From Alphaproteobacteria bacterium (GTDB lineage: Bacteria > Pseudomonadota > Alphaproteobacteria > Micavibrionales > Micavibrionaceae), in NCBI GenBank assembly GCA_030750865.1, contig JASMHE010000007.1, forward strand, positions 124,001-188,000: 64,000 bases of DNA, read 5' to 3'. Every line of letters begins with the position of its first letter. Position 1 is the first letter of the stretch. The notes beneath the pieces were generated by a model that worked only from the letters and a program-made list of their open reading frames with translations, had not been told where the DNA came from and searched no databases. Made by a program: the position numbers and the translations under genes. This document shows, one piece after another, positions 1-9,954 of the stretch.

Positions 1-941
<941 letters not shown>

Positions 942-980
942 AACCATCGAACATCATTGATATTTTAATACATTCTTAAC

Positions 981-1014
981 AAAGAGCTGATTAATTGAAA
1001 TCAGCTCTTTTTTT
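981..1014 (+). terminator. Intrinsic terminator after coxA
   Basis: A perfect 12-bp inverted repeat (arms 981-992 and 999-1010, loop AATTGA) runs straight into a T tract. It lies 40 bases after the coxA stop and should end the coxA transcript. Confidence 0.9.
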
Positions 1015-1030
1015 ATGGTAAAATAAAGCG

Positions 1031-1603
1031 ATGATTAATGTAACAGACCATTTTTATGCTGCGGCGGACCCGGATGGCCTTTTGGCCGACCAAAATGAAT
1101 CCGATAATGCCGTCGATGAACAGGACACGGATTTGTTTGAAAATGCGGGTCACTTGACGCTGGAAATGGAGCTGGACGAAAATAAAATCATGCTGAATAG
1201 AATCAATCGTCTGCTGGACAGCACACTTGATGAAGATTTGATCGAGGCCTATGACCTTGTCACAAGTGCGCTTGGCAGCGGCCGCTTTGATAATCTGGAA
1301 GCCATCAAGGCAAAGCTCGAAGGCGCATTCGACCATATCCACGAATTACTGGAAGACAAGCCGGATCTGCGCAGACAGCTTAATCTGGCACCGGACGATC
1401 CGGCACCATCCGCATCACCTGCTACACCGCAACCTGTTGCGGCCGGACCTGCGCCGTCATTTAATCAGGCGGTCCACACACCGGAACAAGAGCCTGCGCC
1501 AGCGGCAACACAGCCGCAAGGACCACAGATGCCGCAACCCAACATCATTGCGCCGCCTGCACCTGCGGCACCAAGTCCGTTTAGCGGCGGCCCCGGTTTT
1601 TAG
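1031..1603 (+). CDS. Hypothetical acidic protein with Pro/Ala-rich tail
   Basis: I do not recognise this 190-residue protein. It has no signal peptide and no membrane segment. Residues 1-120 are acidic and predicted helical (for example LLDSTLDEDLIEAYDLVTSA); residues 120-190 are a low-complexity Pro/Ala/Gln tail that ends in Gly/Pro. It sits between the coxA terminator and ctaB in the same direction. The ribosome-binding site is weak (GGTAAAAT upstream of the ATG). The position suggests a cytosolic protein expressed near the oxidase genes, but nothing in the sequence ties it to oxidase assembly. Codon use matches the neighbours, which supports a real gene. Confidence 0.7.
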   Translation: MINVTDHFYAAADPDGLLADQNESDNAVDEQDTDLFENAGHLTLEMELDENKIMLNRINRLLDSTLDEDLIEAYDLVTSALGSGRFDNLEAIKAKLEGAFDHIHELLEDKPDLRRQLNLAPDDPAPSASPATPQPVAAGPAPSFNQAVHTPEQEPAPAATQPQGPQMPQPNIIAPPAPAAPSPFSGGPGF

Positions 1604-1743
1604 AGAACACGCCCGCCCGCACCTAGCTTTGCCCCGCGCGCAATATGGCCGCAATATGCCCTCAATATAGCGTCGGCACAATTTCTGCGCACAAATCGGA
1701 AATATTATCTTCTTTTTTGCGTTCCCTGTGCTACAACAGGCCT

Positions 1744-2655
1744 ATGAAAAACGCAGTCAATCCAGACAATGGCGCGCATGATGATCATGCCACGGCAGAA
1801 ACCCGCATTGCGGACTATTTTGCGCTCTTGAAACCAAAGGTCATGAGCCTTGTGGTTTTCACAGGCTTTTCCGGCATGTGGGTCGCACCGGGATTTACCG
1901 ATACGCATCCGTTTTTAATCCTGATTGCCATTTTGGCGCTTGCTGTCGGTGCAGGCGCATCCGGCGCGGTCAATATGTGGTATGACCGCGATATTGACGC
2001 CATCATGCGCCGGACCAAAGGCCGCCCATTGCCAATGGGCACAATCCCGTCGGGCGAAGCCATCGGCTTTGCCGTGGTGCTTTCGATCTTGTCCGTTTTA
2101 TTGATGGGCGTTGCCATTAACTGGACTGCCGCTTTTCTGCTGGCGGCCGCAAATCTTTTTTACGTGTTCATTTACACCATCTGGTTAAAACGCCGCACAC
2201 CGCAAAATATTGTTATTGGCGGCGCGGCCGGTGCGTTTCCGCCGATGATCGGCTATGCCGCAATCACAGGTGATGTCACGCTATATGCCTTTGTCCTGTT
2301 CCTGATTATTTTCATGTGGACTCCGCCGCATTTCTGGGCGCTGTCTTTGTTCGCCAACGAAGATTATAAAACTGCAAAAATTCCGATGATGACCGTCACC
2401 GCCGGGGCAAAATCCACAAAAATACAAATGCTTGTTTATACGCTGATCCTGTTCCCGATTACGCTTTTGCCGTGGATCATGAACGATGCCGGCGCAACCT
2501 ATGGCCTGTCCGCCGTCGTTCTGGGGGCGTTCTTTATCTTCACCTGTGTCAAAGTGCTGTTTGACAAAACGCTTAAAAGTGCCAAATTAATGTTTGGATA
2601 CTCTGTTTTTTACTTATTTGCCCTGTTCTTGGCGCTAATAATTGATAAAATATAG
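1744..2655 (+). CDS. ctaB: Protoheme IX farnesyltransferase (heme O synthase)
   Basis: Adds a farnesyl group to protoheme to make heme O, the first step to heme A for cytochrome oxidase. It is an integral inner-membrane UbiA-family prenyltransferase. The signature NMWYDRDIDAIMRRTKGRPL is present near residue 77 and supplies the Asp-rich prenyl-diphosphate site; a second polar loop (NEDYKTAKIPMM) follows near residue 205. Around eight hydrophobic segments span the rest. I start at the ATG at 1744, giving 303 residues, the normal family length; an upstream in-frame ATG at 1645 would add a 33-residue stretch not typical of the family. A CoxF-like gene, ctaG and coxC follow. Confidence 0.95.
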   Translation: MKNAVNPDNGAHDDHATAETRIADYFALLKPKVMSLVVFTGFSGMWVAPGFTDTHPFLILIAILALAVGAGASGAVNMWYDRDIDAIMRRTKGRPLPMGTIPSGEAIGFAVVLSILSVLLMGVAINWTAAFLLAAANLFYVFIYTIWLKRRTPQNIVIGGAAGAFPPMIGYAAITGDVTLYAFVLFLIIFMWTPPHFWALSLFANEDYKTAKIPMMTVTAGAKSTKIQMLVYTLILFPITLLPWIMNDAGATYGLSAVVLGAFFIFTCVKVLFDKTLKSAKLMFGYSVFYLFALFLALIIDKI

Positions 2656-2702
2656 AGACAAGCAACCGACGACCGTAATCAGACCAGAAGCAGGATGTAA
2701 AA

Positions 2703-3077
2703 ATGCCACACGGAGACCTACATAAAAGCAAGAAGAAAAAGAACTATCTCGTTCTCGGCCTTCTGGCCATTTTCTTTGTCACAGTATGGCTTGTGACCAT
2801 GATCCGCATCGCCAATGCCGAAGTCATGGATATTCTGCCTGATGTCGAGATCAGCGAGCAGGCCGCAACAAGCGATAACGCACAAAAAGACGATATCGCC
2901 GCCGCCAAAGAAGGCAAAGCGCCGCCAATGCCCGCATCACACACAAACAAAAACACGCCGCACTATGATCCCTATGCCGACCCGTTCGAAAAAGGCCGCG
3001 AAGCGCACCTTGCCGAACTGAAGGGCAATGATAAAAAATGGTGGCAGAAATATTTCTTCACAAACTACAAACGCTAA
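2703..3077 (+). CDS. CoxF-like small membrane protein
   Basis: A 124-residue protein with a basic N-terminus (KSKKKK) followed by one membrane helix at about residues 15-37 (YLVLGLLAIFFVTVWLVTMI), then a hydrophilic tail of about 85 residues that is Asp/Ala rich and ends in WWQKYFFTNYKR. Alphaproteobacterial cox operons usually carry a very short one-helix protein (CoxF) between ctaB and ctaG, with the same KKK plus VLGLL...VTMIR pattern. Position and N-terminus agree with CoxF. The long tail is unusual, since typical members nearly end after the helix. Its role is inferred from position only. Confidence 0.7.
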   Translation: MPHGDLHKSKKKKNYLVLGLLAIFFVTVWLVTMIRIANAEVMDILPDVEISEQAATSDNAQKDDIAAAKEGKAPPMPASHTNKNTPHYDPYADPFEKGREAHLAELKGNDKKWWQKYFFTNYKR

Positions 3078-3125
3078 CACACAGCGATGACTGCGTAACA
3101 CGAACGAAAACAAAGGTGATCCCCC

Positions 3126-3713
3126 GTGACGTCCCCTGATGAGCTGAAACGCAAAAATCTCAAAGTTCTTGTTACGGTTCTGAGTGCCGTTTTCATTATG
3201 GTCGGCGTGTCCTTTGCCTCTGTCCCGCTTTATAATCTGTTCTGCCGCGTCACAGGCTTTGGCGGCACAACGCAAGTCGCCCAAGACCTGCCCGATCATG
3301 TACTGGACCGGACAGTCACCGTAAAACTAAACTCCGATACGGCCAGTAACCTGCCGTGGCAGTTCGAACCGGACATGCGCGAAATCGATCTTCAAATCGG
3401 ACAAAAGGGCTTTGTCAGTTTCCACGCCGAAAATAAAACCGATGTACCGATCACCGGCACCGCGCTCTATAACGTTGTACCGACCAAAGCCGGGAAATAT
3501 TTTCACAAAGTGCAGTGCTTTTGCTTTGGCGAACAATTGCTCGAACCCAAACAGCGTGTTGCCATGCCGGTGATGTTCTATGTCTCGCCCGATATCGCGG
3601 ACGATCCGAACATGGACGATGTGAAAACGATTACCCTATCCTATACTTTTTTCAAAGCAGAGAGCGAAGCGCTTGATCAGGCTCTCGAAGCGTTCTACAA
3701 TGGCACGCAATGA
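3126..3713 (+). CDS. ctaG: Cytochrome c oxidase assembly protein CtaG (Cox11)
   Basis: Periplasm-facing copper chaperone that delivers Cu(I) to the CuB site of subunit I. One N-terminal membrane anchor (about residues 14-36) leads to FCRVTGFGGT and then an immunoglobulin-like domain. The copper-binding CFCF motif is present in KVQCFCFGEQLLEP near residue 135. Length of 195 residues is normal. Translation starts at GTG 3126, preceded by AAAGGTGAT at a suitable distance; no ATG is placed as well. It lies between the CoxF-like gene and coxC as in other alphaproteobacteria. Confidence 0.96.
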   Translation: MTSPDELKRKNLKVLVTVLSAVFIMVGVSFASVPLYNLFCRVTGFGGTTQVAQDLPDHVLDRTVTVKLNSDTASNLPWQFEPDMREIDLQIGQKGFVSFHAENKTDVPITGTALYNVVPTKAGKYFHKVQCFCFGEQLLEPKQRVAMPVMFYVSPDIADDPNMDDVKTITLSYTFFKAESEALDQALEAFYNGTQ

Positions 3714-3791
3714 TTGCATTCCATTTCAATTGGTGCTAATCAATTTCAAGTTATTATGAACCGATCTTTCTTTTATCAAAGGAATTTAAGC

Positions 3792-4670
3792 ATGGCCGAA
3801 GACATCAAGATTTCCAGCACAGGCAAGCCACACCCCTATCATATTGTCCGCCCCAGTATCTGGCCGCTTGTCGGTTCGCTATCCGGCGGTCTTCTGGCGC
3901 TTGGGGCACTGATGTATATGCATGATGTCTCTATCGGCGATATGCCGATCGGCTTTAAGGGCATTATTCTGGGCCTGCTCGCCGTTGTCGCGACCATGTT
4001 CTTCTGGTGGAAAGATGTGATTTTCGAGGCCTGCGTTGAAAAAGTGCACACCCCGATTGCGATGGTTGGCATGCGTTACGGCATGGCGATGTTTATCGCG
4101 TCCGAAGTGATGTTCTTTGTCGCTTTCTTCTGGGCGTTCTTTGATGCCAGCCTGTTCTTCGGTGATGTTGATCAGGTTCTGCGTGTTGAACATACACACG
4201 GCATCTGGCCGCCGCCGCATATCAGCCCGGTCGCCGCATTTGGCCTGCCGCTGCTGATGACGATGATCCTGCTGCTGTCCGGTTGTACCGTGACATGGGC
4301 GCACCATGCCATTTTAGAAGGCCATCAGGACGATGCTGTCAAAGGTCTGGCCTTATCAACATTGCTGGGCGTTATCTTCCTCGGCTTCCAGATTTACGAA
4401 TATACACATGTCACATTCGGCTTTACCGAAGGGATTTATTCATCGACATTCTTCATGGCAACCGGTTTCCACGGCTTCCACGTGTTCGTCGGTACGATCT
4501 TTCTGGCCGTCTGTATGGTTCGTGCGAAAAAGGGCCACTTCACAAAAGACAAGCATTTCGGTTTCGAAGCCGCGGCTTGGTACTGGCACTTTGTTGACGT
4601 TGTCTGGCTGTTCCTGTTCGTCGCCGTGTACTGGTGGGGCGCAGGCGATGCCGTTCCGGCCGCGCACTAA
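3792..4670 (+). CDS. coxC: Cytochrome c oxidase subunit III
   Basis: Third core subunit of aa3-type oxidase; it stabilises subunit I and helps proton uptake. Seven membrane segments are visible. The family motifs EVMFFVAFFWAFFDASLF, GIWPPPHISP, TWAHHAILEG and FHGFHVFVGTIFL are all clear, and the C-terminus WYWHFVDVVWLFLFVAVYWWG is standard. I choose ATG 3792 (AAAGGA lies upstream), which gives 292 residues starting MAEDIK. An open frame extends to 3714 but that extension is not family-like. DUF983 and SURF1 genes follow at once. Confidence 0.97.
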   Translation: MAEDIKISSTGKPHPYHIVRPSIWPLVGSLSGGLLALGALMYMHDVSIGDMPIGFKGIILGLLAVVATMFFWWKDVIFEACVEKVHTPIAMVGMRYGMAMFIASEVMFFVAFFWAFFDASLFFGDVDQVLRVEHTHGIWPPPHISPVAAFGLPLLMTMILLLSGCTVTWAHHAILEGHQDDAVKGLALSTLLGVIFLGFQIYEYTHVTFGFTEGIYSSTFFMATGFHGFHVFVGTIFLAVCMVRAKKGHFTKDKHFGFEAAAWYWHFVDVVWLFLFVAVYWWGAGDAVPAAH

Positions 4671-4690
4671 TTCCGTAACCGGACACTCTC

Positions 4691-5074
4691 ATGGCAAACA
4701 AACCTTTTAAACCGGATGTCCAAATGATGCTGCGGGCCTTCAAGTGCAAGTGCCCGCGCTGCAACGAAGGTGATCTGTTCAGCTCACGCCTGTCAATGGC
4801 CGTGCAGGATTCCTGTCCGAAATGCGGGCTGGATATGTCCGGCAATGACAGCGCCGACGGCCCTGCTGTGTTCCTGATTTTTATTCTCGGTTTTTCACTC
4901 GTTCCGCTGGCCTTGTGGCTTGATCATCTGTTTACAATCCCGCTCTGGGTGCACGCGGTGATCTGGACGGCCGTTGCATTGTTCCTGACACTGGGCAGTT
5001 TACGGCCCATCAAAAGCTATATCATCGCGCTTCAATATAAATACCGCCCCGAAGATTTGAAGGGCCGCGATTAA
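4691..5074 (+). CDS. DUF983 family membrane protein
   Basis: A 127-residue protein with an N-terminal zinc-ribbon-like region (CKCPRCNEGDLF, then CPKCGLDMSGND) and two membrane helices at about residues 58-100. This is the DUF983 arrangement, and alphaproteobacteria commonly place such a gene between coxC and SURF1. It starts 20 bases after coxC, so it is probably co-transcribed. The molecular function of DUF983 is not known to me; the four Cys plus context suggest a metal-related assembly role, which is inference. Confidence 0.88.
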   Translation: MANKPFKPDVQMMLRAFKCKCPRCNEGDLFSSRLSMAVQDSCPKCGLDMSGNDSADGPAVFLIFILGFSLVPLALWLDHLFTIPLWVHAVIWTAVALFLTLGSLRPIKSYIIALQYKYRPEDLKGRD

Positions 5075-5230
5075 ACCGTCTCCGCCATGAAATCGTCCCG
5101 TCATTGAACCGCCGCGAACCCCCGTTCCAGATGATCACACTCACAGCCGGACAGAAGCCCTTATCTTTTTTATGATTTATGATATAATCGCGCAGTTGCT
5201 TACCCGCAACGATCCGAGGGAGGAATAATC

Positions 5231-5968
5231 ATGTCACCGTCACACACACGTAAAATACCCGTTCTGCCAACGATTGTAACCCTGATTGCCGTCCTGATAC
5301 TGTGCGGTCTTGGCAAATGGCAGCTGGATCGTCTGGCCTGGAAGACAGATATTCTGACCAATCTGGAAAAAGCACGGCAATATGACCAGCAAAAAACACC
5401 GCTCAGCAGCGATACCCTGAAATCCGTTACCAGCCAGACCGACTTCAAAGCGGGTTTTATCGAAGGCCGCTTTCACAATGACAAAGAAACCGCCGTCGGA
5501 CCGCGCACCTATCGCGGTATTGCCGGATATCACATTATTACCCCGTTCGAAATGCAGGACGGCACAATCATTCTGGTTAACAGAGGCTGGGTTTCAGAAG
5601 AATATCTGCCGCAATCCGAACGCCGCGAATTCCTGCGCGAAGGACAAACCAAAGTATTTGGCATGGCACGCCCATCTGAAAAAGCAAACCGCTTTACCCC
5701 CGACAATAAGCCCAATCAGAACGAATGGTATCATGTCGATGTCGCACAAATCGCAAAATATAACGGGTTTCACGATCATGATATATCGCCTTATATTTTC
5801 TACTCCGAAAAGCTGAATAAATATTATCAGGGTTTCCCCGTGCCCCACGATCCGACATGGGCACCAGAAAATAATCATCTCGGCTATGCTTTATTCTGGT
5901 TCACAATGGCCGGTGTCTTGTTGATTATTTATTATCTGCGTTTTCTTCGGAAACCCAAAGACGCATAA
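5231..5968 (+). CDS. SURF1 family oxidase assembly protein
   Basis: Assists insertion of heme A into subunit I of cytochrome oxidase. The two-helix layout is as expected: an N-terminal anchor (residues 12-32) ending in GKWQLDRLAWK, a periplasmic domain containing GYHIITPFEMQDG and ILVNRGWV, and a C-terminal helix (YALFWFTMAGVLLIIYYLRF). It has 245 residues, normal for the family. A strong GGAGGA ribosome-binding site lies 6 bases before the ATG. The 156-base gap after DUF983 contains nothing else I can identify. Confidence 0.95.
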   Translation: MSPSHTRKIPVLPTIVTLIAVLILCGLGKWQLDRLAWKTDILTNLEKARQYDQQKTPLSSDTLKSVTSQTDFKAGFIEGRFHNDKETAVGPRTYRGIAGYHIITPFEMQDGTIILVNRGWVSEEYLPQSERREFLREGQTKVFGMARPSEKANRFTPDNKPNQNEWYHVDVAQIAKYNGFHDHDISPYIFYSEKLNKYYQGFPVPHDPTWAPENNHLGYALFWFTMAGVLLIIYYLRFLRKPKDA

Positions 5969-6093
5969 GCCAAAGCCCACTTTTTCCGATAAAACGCGCA
6001 AGCGGCACGCGCGCCTTGCTTGTATTATTCTATTGACAACACCACGCCTGATACCCTATCTATCTGCATTATAGAAAATAAAAAGGGTGTCTC

Positions 6094-6732
6094 ATGTTAC
6101 GTTCAATCTTCCAGTATTTTGCCGATGAAAAAACTTACCGCGTCCATCAGGAACAGCTCATTGATGCCGTCCGCGCACAAGACCTGATGAGCATCGAGAT
6201 CATATTATCCGAACTGCGCGGCATGAATATGGATCGCTTTCTGGAGCAGAACGGCCCCGCGCGCAGACCGGACTATATCACATCGAACTTTGAACGCCTG
6301 CTTGAAGACGCCATCGAAACAGACAACATATCGATCTTCGAAGCCATCTACAGCTTGCGGCCCGACCCGAACATGGTTTTGTCATCTTCACAAAGAGAGA
6401 TATTCTCTCACCGCAGCACACGCCACACGCCTTTACTGCAACAAGCGATCATGTCCGATAAACCGGCCATTGCGGATTATATTATGAATGATCCGGATTT
6501 TGACATCGACCGGCATGACCCAAACGCACAATATACCGTTACGTTCATCTCGCTGGCAGGCTTTCGCGGCGTCGCGCCAATGTCAACGACGGTCTATTAT
6601 GTTGACAGTCCCGACAGCAACATCGCGGATTTATCACCGCAAACGCAGGCCATCGTGGACACGCTGACAGCACATGCAAAAGGACAAGATGCACAAACAT
6701 CTGCGCCGCGCACACCGCCCGCGCCATCCTGA
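6094..6732 (+). CDS. Hypothetical protein, possibly ankyrin-like
   Basis: Not recognised. It is 212 residues with no signal peptide or membrane helix. The middle has helix pairs of the kind seen in degenerate ankyrin repeats (LLEDAIETDNISIFEAIYSL, then TPLLQQAIMSDKPAIADYIM). The C-terminal 25 residues are low-complexity. AAAAGGGTG precedes the start. It stands alone between SURF1 and the convergent M23 peptidase gene. The ankyrin resemblance is from helix spacing only and should be treated as a guess. Confidence 0.6.
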   Translation: MLRSIFQYFADEKTYRVHQEQLIDAVRAQDLMSIEIILSELRGMNMDRFLEQNGPARRPDYITSNFERLLEDAIETDNISIFEAIYSLRPDPNMVLSSSQREIFSHRSTRHTPLLQQAIMSDKPAIADYIMNDPDFDIDRHDPNAQYTVTFISLAGFRGVAPMSTTVYYVDSPDSNIADLSPQTQAIVDTLTAHAKGQDAQTSAPRTPPAPS

Positions 6733-6882
6733 TTACATTTCATGATTTGAAAGAACAAAGATGCCTCGTCGTCCAAACGGCACGCCATATGATATGCTGC
6801 GCTTGCCAGTGAAAAATGACGGTTACGAGGTGACGGTTGCAAAGTGACGGTCGGCGCTGAATAGCGCGCCCCTCGGTCAACC

Positions 6883-6914
6883 TAACGATTTACTTAACGA
6901 TTTACTTAACGATT
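6883..6914. repeat. 12-bp tandem repeat at the stop codon of the M23 peptidase gene
   Basis: TAACGATTTACT occurs at 6883-6894 and again at 6895-6906, and a partial third copy (TAACGATT) begins at 6907. The repeat spans the stop codon of the leftward peptidase gene, so the codons encoding Asn-Arg-stop recur downstream. Replication slippage is the simplest origin. Confidence 0.85.
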
Positions 6915-8390
6915 CAGGGCAAATTTCTGGTTATCGGCGTCTTTGATACGCTGTGCATATTGAGCATTCACACGCGAGACATGCCGTTTAAAGGCCGTCA
7001 GCGTTTCACCCTTCAAGGTCTTACCGCGCGGCATATCAAGCTTTTGCGGATTAATCTGTGTTGTACCGCGCAGAACTTCGTAATGCAAATGCGGACCGGT
7101 TGAACGTCCTGTCGTACCGACATAGCCGATCACCTCGCCTTGTTTCACACGCTTGCCTTTTGACAGTCCTTTTTTGAACCCCTTCATATGGGCATAGGCC
7201 GTCCGCAAGTCTGAATTGTGACGCAGACGGATATAATTGCCATAGCCGCCATAGCGCCCGATATAATCAATGGTCCCGTCACCGGCCGCATAAATCGGTG
7301 TGCCGCGCGGCGCGGCGAAATCAACACCTTTGTGCATCTTGTTATAGCCAAGCACCGGATGATGACGCATCCCGAAACCGGATGACAGGCGCGCCCCGTC
7401 GATCGGTGTTTTCATCAGCGCCTTGCGCAAGCTGACGCCTTCATCAGTGAAATAATCAACATCGCCGTCTTCAAACTTGTAACGATAGGCCGGAATAACA
7501 CGCCCGTTCACTTTCAACTCGGCATACAGCACATCGCCGCCCGGTACAGGCGTACCATCCACCGTTTCAAGCTTTTCATACATGATTTTCAGCGAGTCGC
7601 CCTGCCGGATGTCACGCTGGAAATCAACATCCCATGAATAAATATAAATCGCATTGGTCACGACAGATTCAGGAATCCCCGCCTTCAACGAAGATCCGTA
7701 AAGCGACACTTCGATCTCGGCATGTCCCGCTTGCACGGATTTACGGATTTCTTTTTCCCCGCGTGATGCTTTGTATTCGCCGCTTTGTTCATCACGTTCC
7801 AAACGAACGAACGCAATAGGTGTTTCTTCAATCCGCATCTCACCCAGTACATAAGATGATCCGTCACGATCCTGCGGATCAAAGCGGAAGAACACATCCT
7901 GACCGACTTTCAAATGACGCGGATCATACACATCCTGTAATTGCGCAATCAGTTTATAGCCTTTTGAGACGCCAATACCGGCCTTTTCCATCACGTTACT
8001 CAGCGTTTCGCCTGCACCGACCGTTAATGTTGTTTTTCTGGATACGGCGCGACGATCGGGCACAATGCGTGTTGCCGCGCGTGTAATCGCGCCCAGCAGA
8101 CGTGTGTCCTCATCCTGACCGGCTGTGCGCGATACGTAATCTTTCGGGCCGCTTTCGGGGGTAATTGTTGCCAGTTCATCATGGCCTGCCTCATCGCGCA
8201 CTTCGACCTGATCGGCCGGATGGCGTGAGGCATCGGCACTCAGCGTGACAAACATCACAGACACCAGACTAAGACACAGCACGCAAAGCCCTGACACATA
8301 GCGCAAACGCAAACCGCCACGTCTTGTAAAGACGTAACGGTGTCTCAAAGCGAATGTTTCCAATATGGTTTCAAGCAATTTTGCAGACAT
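6906..8390 (-). CDS. M23 family metalloendopeptidase (murein hydrolase, MepM-like)
   Basis: Zinc endopeptidase predicted to cut peptidoglycan cross-links in the periplasm. Residues 1-55 hold a basic stretch and one membrane anchor or signal segment. Residues about 120-180 form an OapA/LysM-like domain (TVGAGETLSNVMEKAGI...LKVGQDVFFRF). The C-terminal catalytic domain has the Zn ligands in HKGVDFAAPRGTPIYAAGDG and PHLHYEVLRG. Length of 494 residues fits MepM-type enzymes. It is divergent from or isolated from its neighbours, with an IalB gene behind it on the same strand after 159 bases. The substrate preference cannot be read from the sequence. Confidence 0.92.
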   Translation of the reverse strand: MSAKLLETILETFALRHRYVFTRRGGLRLRYVSGLCVLCLSLVSVMFVTLSADASRHPADQVEVRDEAGHDELATITPESGPKDYVSRTAGQDEDTRLLGAITRAATRIVPDRRAVSRKTTLTVGAGETLSNVMEKAGIGVSKGYKLIAQLQDVYDPRHLKVGQDVFFRFDPQDRDGSSYVLGEMRIEETPIAFVRLERDEQSGEYKASRGEKEIRKSVQAGHAEIEVSLYGSSLKAGIPESVVTNAIYIYSWDVDFQRDIRQGDSLKIMYEKLETVDGTPVPGGDVLYAELKVNGRVIPAYRYKFEDGDVDYFTDEGVSLRKALMKTPIDGARLSSGFGMRHHPVLGYNKMHKGVDFAAPRGTPIYAAGDGTIDYIGRYGGYGNYIRLRHNSDLRTAYAHMKGFKKGLSKGKRVKQGEVIGYVGTTGRSTGPHLHYEVLRGTTQINPQKLDMPRGKTLKGETLTAFKRHVSRVNAQYAQRIKDADNQKFALNR

Positions 8391-8549
8391 AAAACTCTAA
8401 CTCTATTGCGTGCGTCTCTTATTTCGTATCAGTACATACATCCTAAATACATAATAAACCATCCTACGGTGATAGACGAGAAATTTCCTCTCTTATCATG
8501 AAAGACGGATCAGAATATTGTGGATGTGGGTCGTGCCGGACAGTGCGTA

Positions 8550-9074
8550 TCAGATGCCGCATTCCTGTGAAATCGCATCATGCGCCGCGCCAGAGCCTTT
8601 CAGGCTGAACGTATCGGTTGTCAACGTACCGCGTGATGATGTGCCCTTCACAATCAGGGAATTTCCTGCACGAATAGCCTTAGCCAGCTTCTTGTCTGTT
8701 TCGGCATCCGGTGTCCAGGCGGTTTCATCCTGTGTGAACAACGTGAATGTATTTCCGTCAATTTTCACCGTGGCATCGCTACCGGGCTTGTACGTATATC
8801 CTGTGATATAGCTGAACACATCTTTTGTGCCTTCGGCAGGGCGATGTGTAACAAGTGCAAAAATATCACCGCGACGTGTGTAATTGCCTTCTGCACTGGT
8901 TGGCTGTGATGCCATGTAGCACACTTTTTTGCCGTCTTCGGTGAAAACATACGCAGACCAGCTGCCATATGTCCCGATCAAACGCGGTTCTGACGCCTGT
9001 GCAGATGGTGCAACCCCTGCAAAGAAGAGTGTGAAAGCGAGAAAAGACAAGATCGCATAAAAATATCTACGCAT
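8550..9074 (-). CDS. Invasion-associated locus B (IalB) family periplasmic protein
   Basis: A 174-residue exported protein. A clear signal peptide ends near residue 27 (FAGVAPSAQA|SEP). The mature part shows the IalB-family layout: GSWSAYVFTEDGKKVCYMAS near the start, a central beta-rich core, the stretch FTLFTQDETAWTPD, and a C-terminal Cys (AISQECGI) that could pair with the CYMAS Cys. IalB was named from Bartonella, but the family is widespread in free-living alphaproteobacteria and its biochemical role is not established. The gene stands alone, divergent from the sigma factor gene. Confidence 0.85.
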   Translation of the reverse strand: MRRYFYAILSFLAFTLFFAGVAPSAQASEPRLIGTYGSWSAYVFTEDGKKVCYMASQPTSAEGNYTRRGDIFALVTHRPAEGTKDVFSYITGYTYKPGSDATVKIDGNTFTLFTQDETAWTPDAETDKKLAKAIRAGNSLIVKGTSSRGTLTTDTFSLKGSGAAHDAISQECGI

Positions 9075-9232
9075 TATTTTTCCTTGTTTTGTATCAGTTT
9101 TTATCGGTCTTCACGATCTGATGTAGCATGATGCCGCAAAAGATCAACCTGTTAAGCCATCACGTTACGACCTCCCCCAGCCGAGATCAAGCGTAAAAAG
9201 ATTTGGGAGTCGAAAATTTTATGGACGATTTT

Positions 9233-9262
9233 TGATCCAAACGGCCCGTTCCTGCGAATAAT
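9233..9262 (+). promoter_or_regulatory. Possible RpoE/ECF11-type promoter
   Basis: TGATCC at 9233-9238 matches the -35 element used by ChrR-controlled RpoE sigma factors, and an A/T-rich AATAAT lies about 18 bases downstream, which is a poor match to the usual TAAGA-type -10. It sits 42 bases before the sigma factor ATG, where an autoregulated promoter would be expected. Weak by sequence alone. Confidence 0.35.
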
Positions 9263-9279
9263 GGCTTAAGGAGTCTAAA

Positions 9280-9954
9280 ATGCAGCAAGAATCCGCAAAT
9301 TCAGAGTTTTCCCTTTGCCAGTCTGCCCAAAGTCTGGTTAATTACGATATGAATAAAATAAACCCGAAATCAAAGCATCGTGACGACACAGCCGCCCTAT
9401 CGGCGCGCCACTTTGATTCTCATATTCTGGCCATTGCCGAACAGAAAGACCGCAAAGCGTTTATCGCCCTGTTCGAATATTATGCGCCACGGGTTAAATC
9501 ATTCCTGATGCGCGGCGGCCTCAGCGATGATATTGCCGACGAACTGGCGCAAGACACTTTGCTGAGTGTCTGGGAAAAATCCGCCGGTTTCGATCCGGAC
9601 AAGGCCAGCGCAAGCACATGGATTTATACCATCGCACGGAACAAGAAAATCGATTATATGCGGCGGGAATTCCGTCCCGCACCGGACAAAGACGATCCGG
9701 CCCTCAGCCGCGCCGAACCCGATGCACCCGACCTGCAAATCACCAATGACGAACAGGCCGATATGGTCGAGGCCGCAATGGAAGACATTCCCGACGAACA
9801 GCGTAACTTGCTGGAAAAGGCCTTTTTCGAGGATAAAACCCATAAACAGATCGCAACGGAAACGGGCCTTCCCCTCGGGACGGTCAAGTCGCGTATCCGT
9901 CTGGCGATGGACCGCATGCGGCATACCTTAGCCGGAAAGGACATGTCATCATGA
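9280..9954 (+). CDS. rpoE: ECF RNA polymerase sigma factor (RpoE-like, ChrR-partnered)
   Basis: Extracytoplasmic-function sigma factor. Region 2 is seen at about residues 60-130 (LSDDIADELAQDTLLSVWEK, then STWIYTIARNKKIDYMRRE) and region 4 at about 165-220 (DIPDEQRNLLEKAFFEDKTH, then GLPLGTVKSRIRLAMDRM). The ATG at 9280 has AAGGAG six bases upstream, so I keep it although an inner ATG at 9349 is nearer the family start. Its last codon overlaps the anti-sigma gene by four bases (ATGA), indicating translational coupling. In Rhodobacter the equivalent pair responds to singlet oxygen; that role here is inferred from the family. Confidence 0.92.
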   Translation: MQQESANSEFSLCQSAQSLVNYDMNKINPKSKHRDDTAALSARHFDSHILAIAEQKDRKAFIALFEYYAPRVKSFLMRGGLSDDIADELAQDTLLSVWEKSAGFDPDKASASTWIYTIARNKKIDYMRREFRPAPDKDDPALSRAEPDAPDLQITNDEQADMVEAAMEDIPDEQRNLLEKAFFEDKTHKQIATETGLPLGTVKSRIRLAMDRMRHTLAGKDMSS

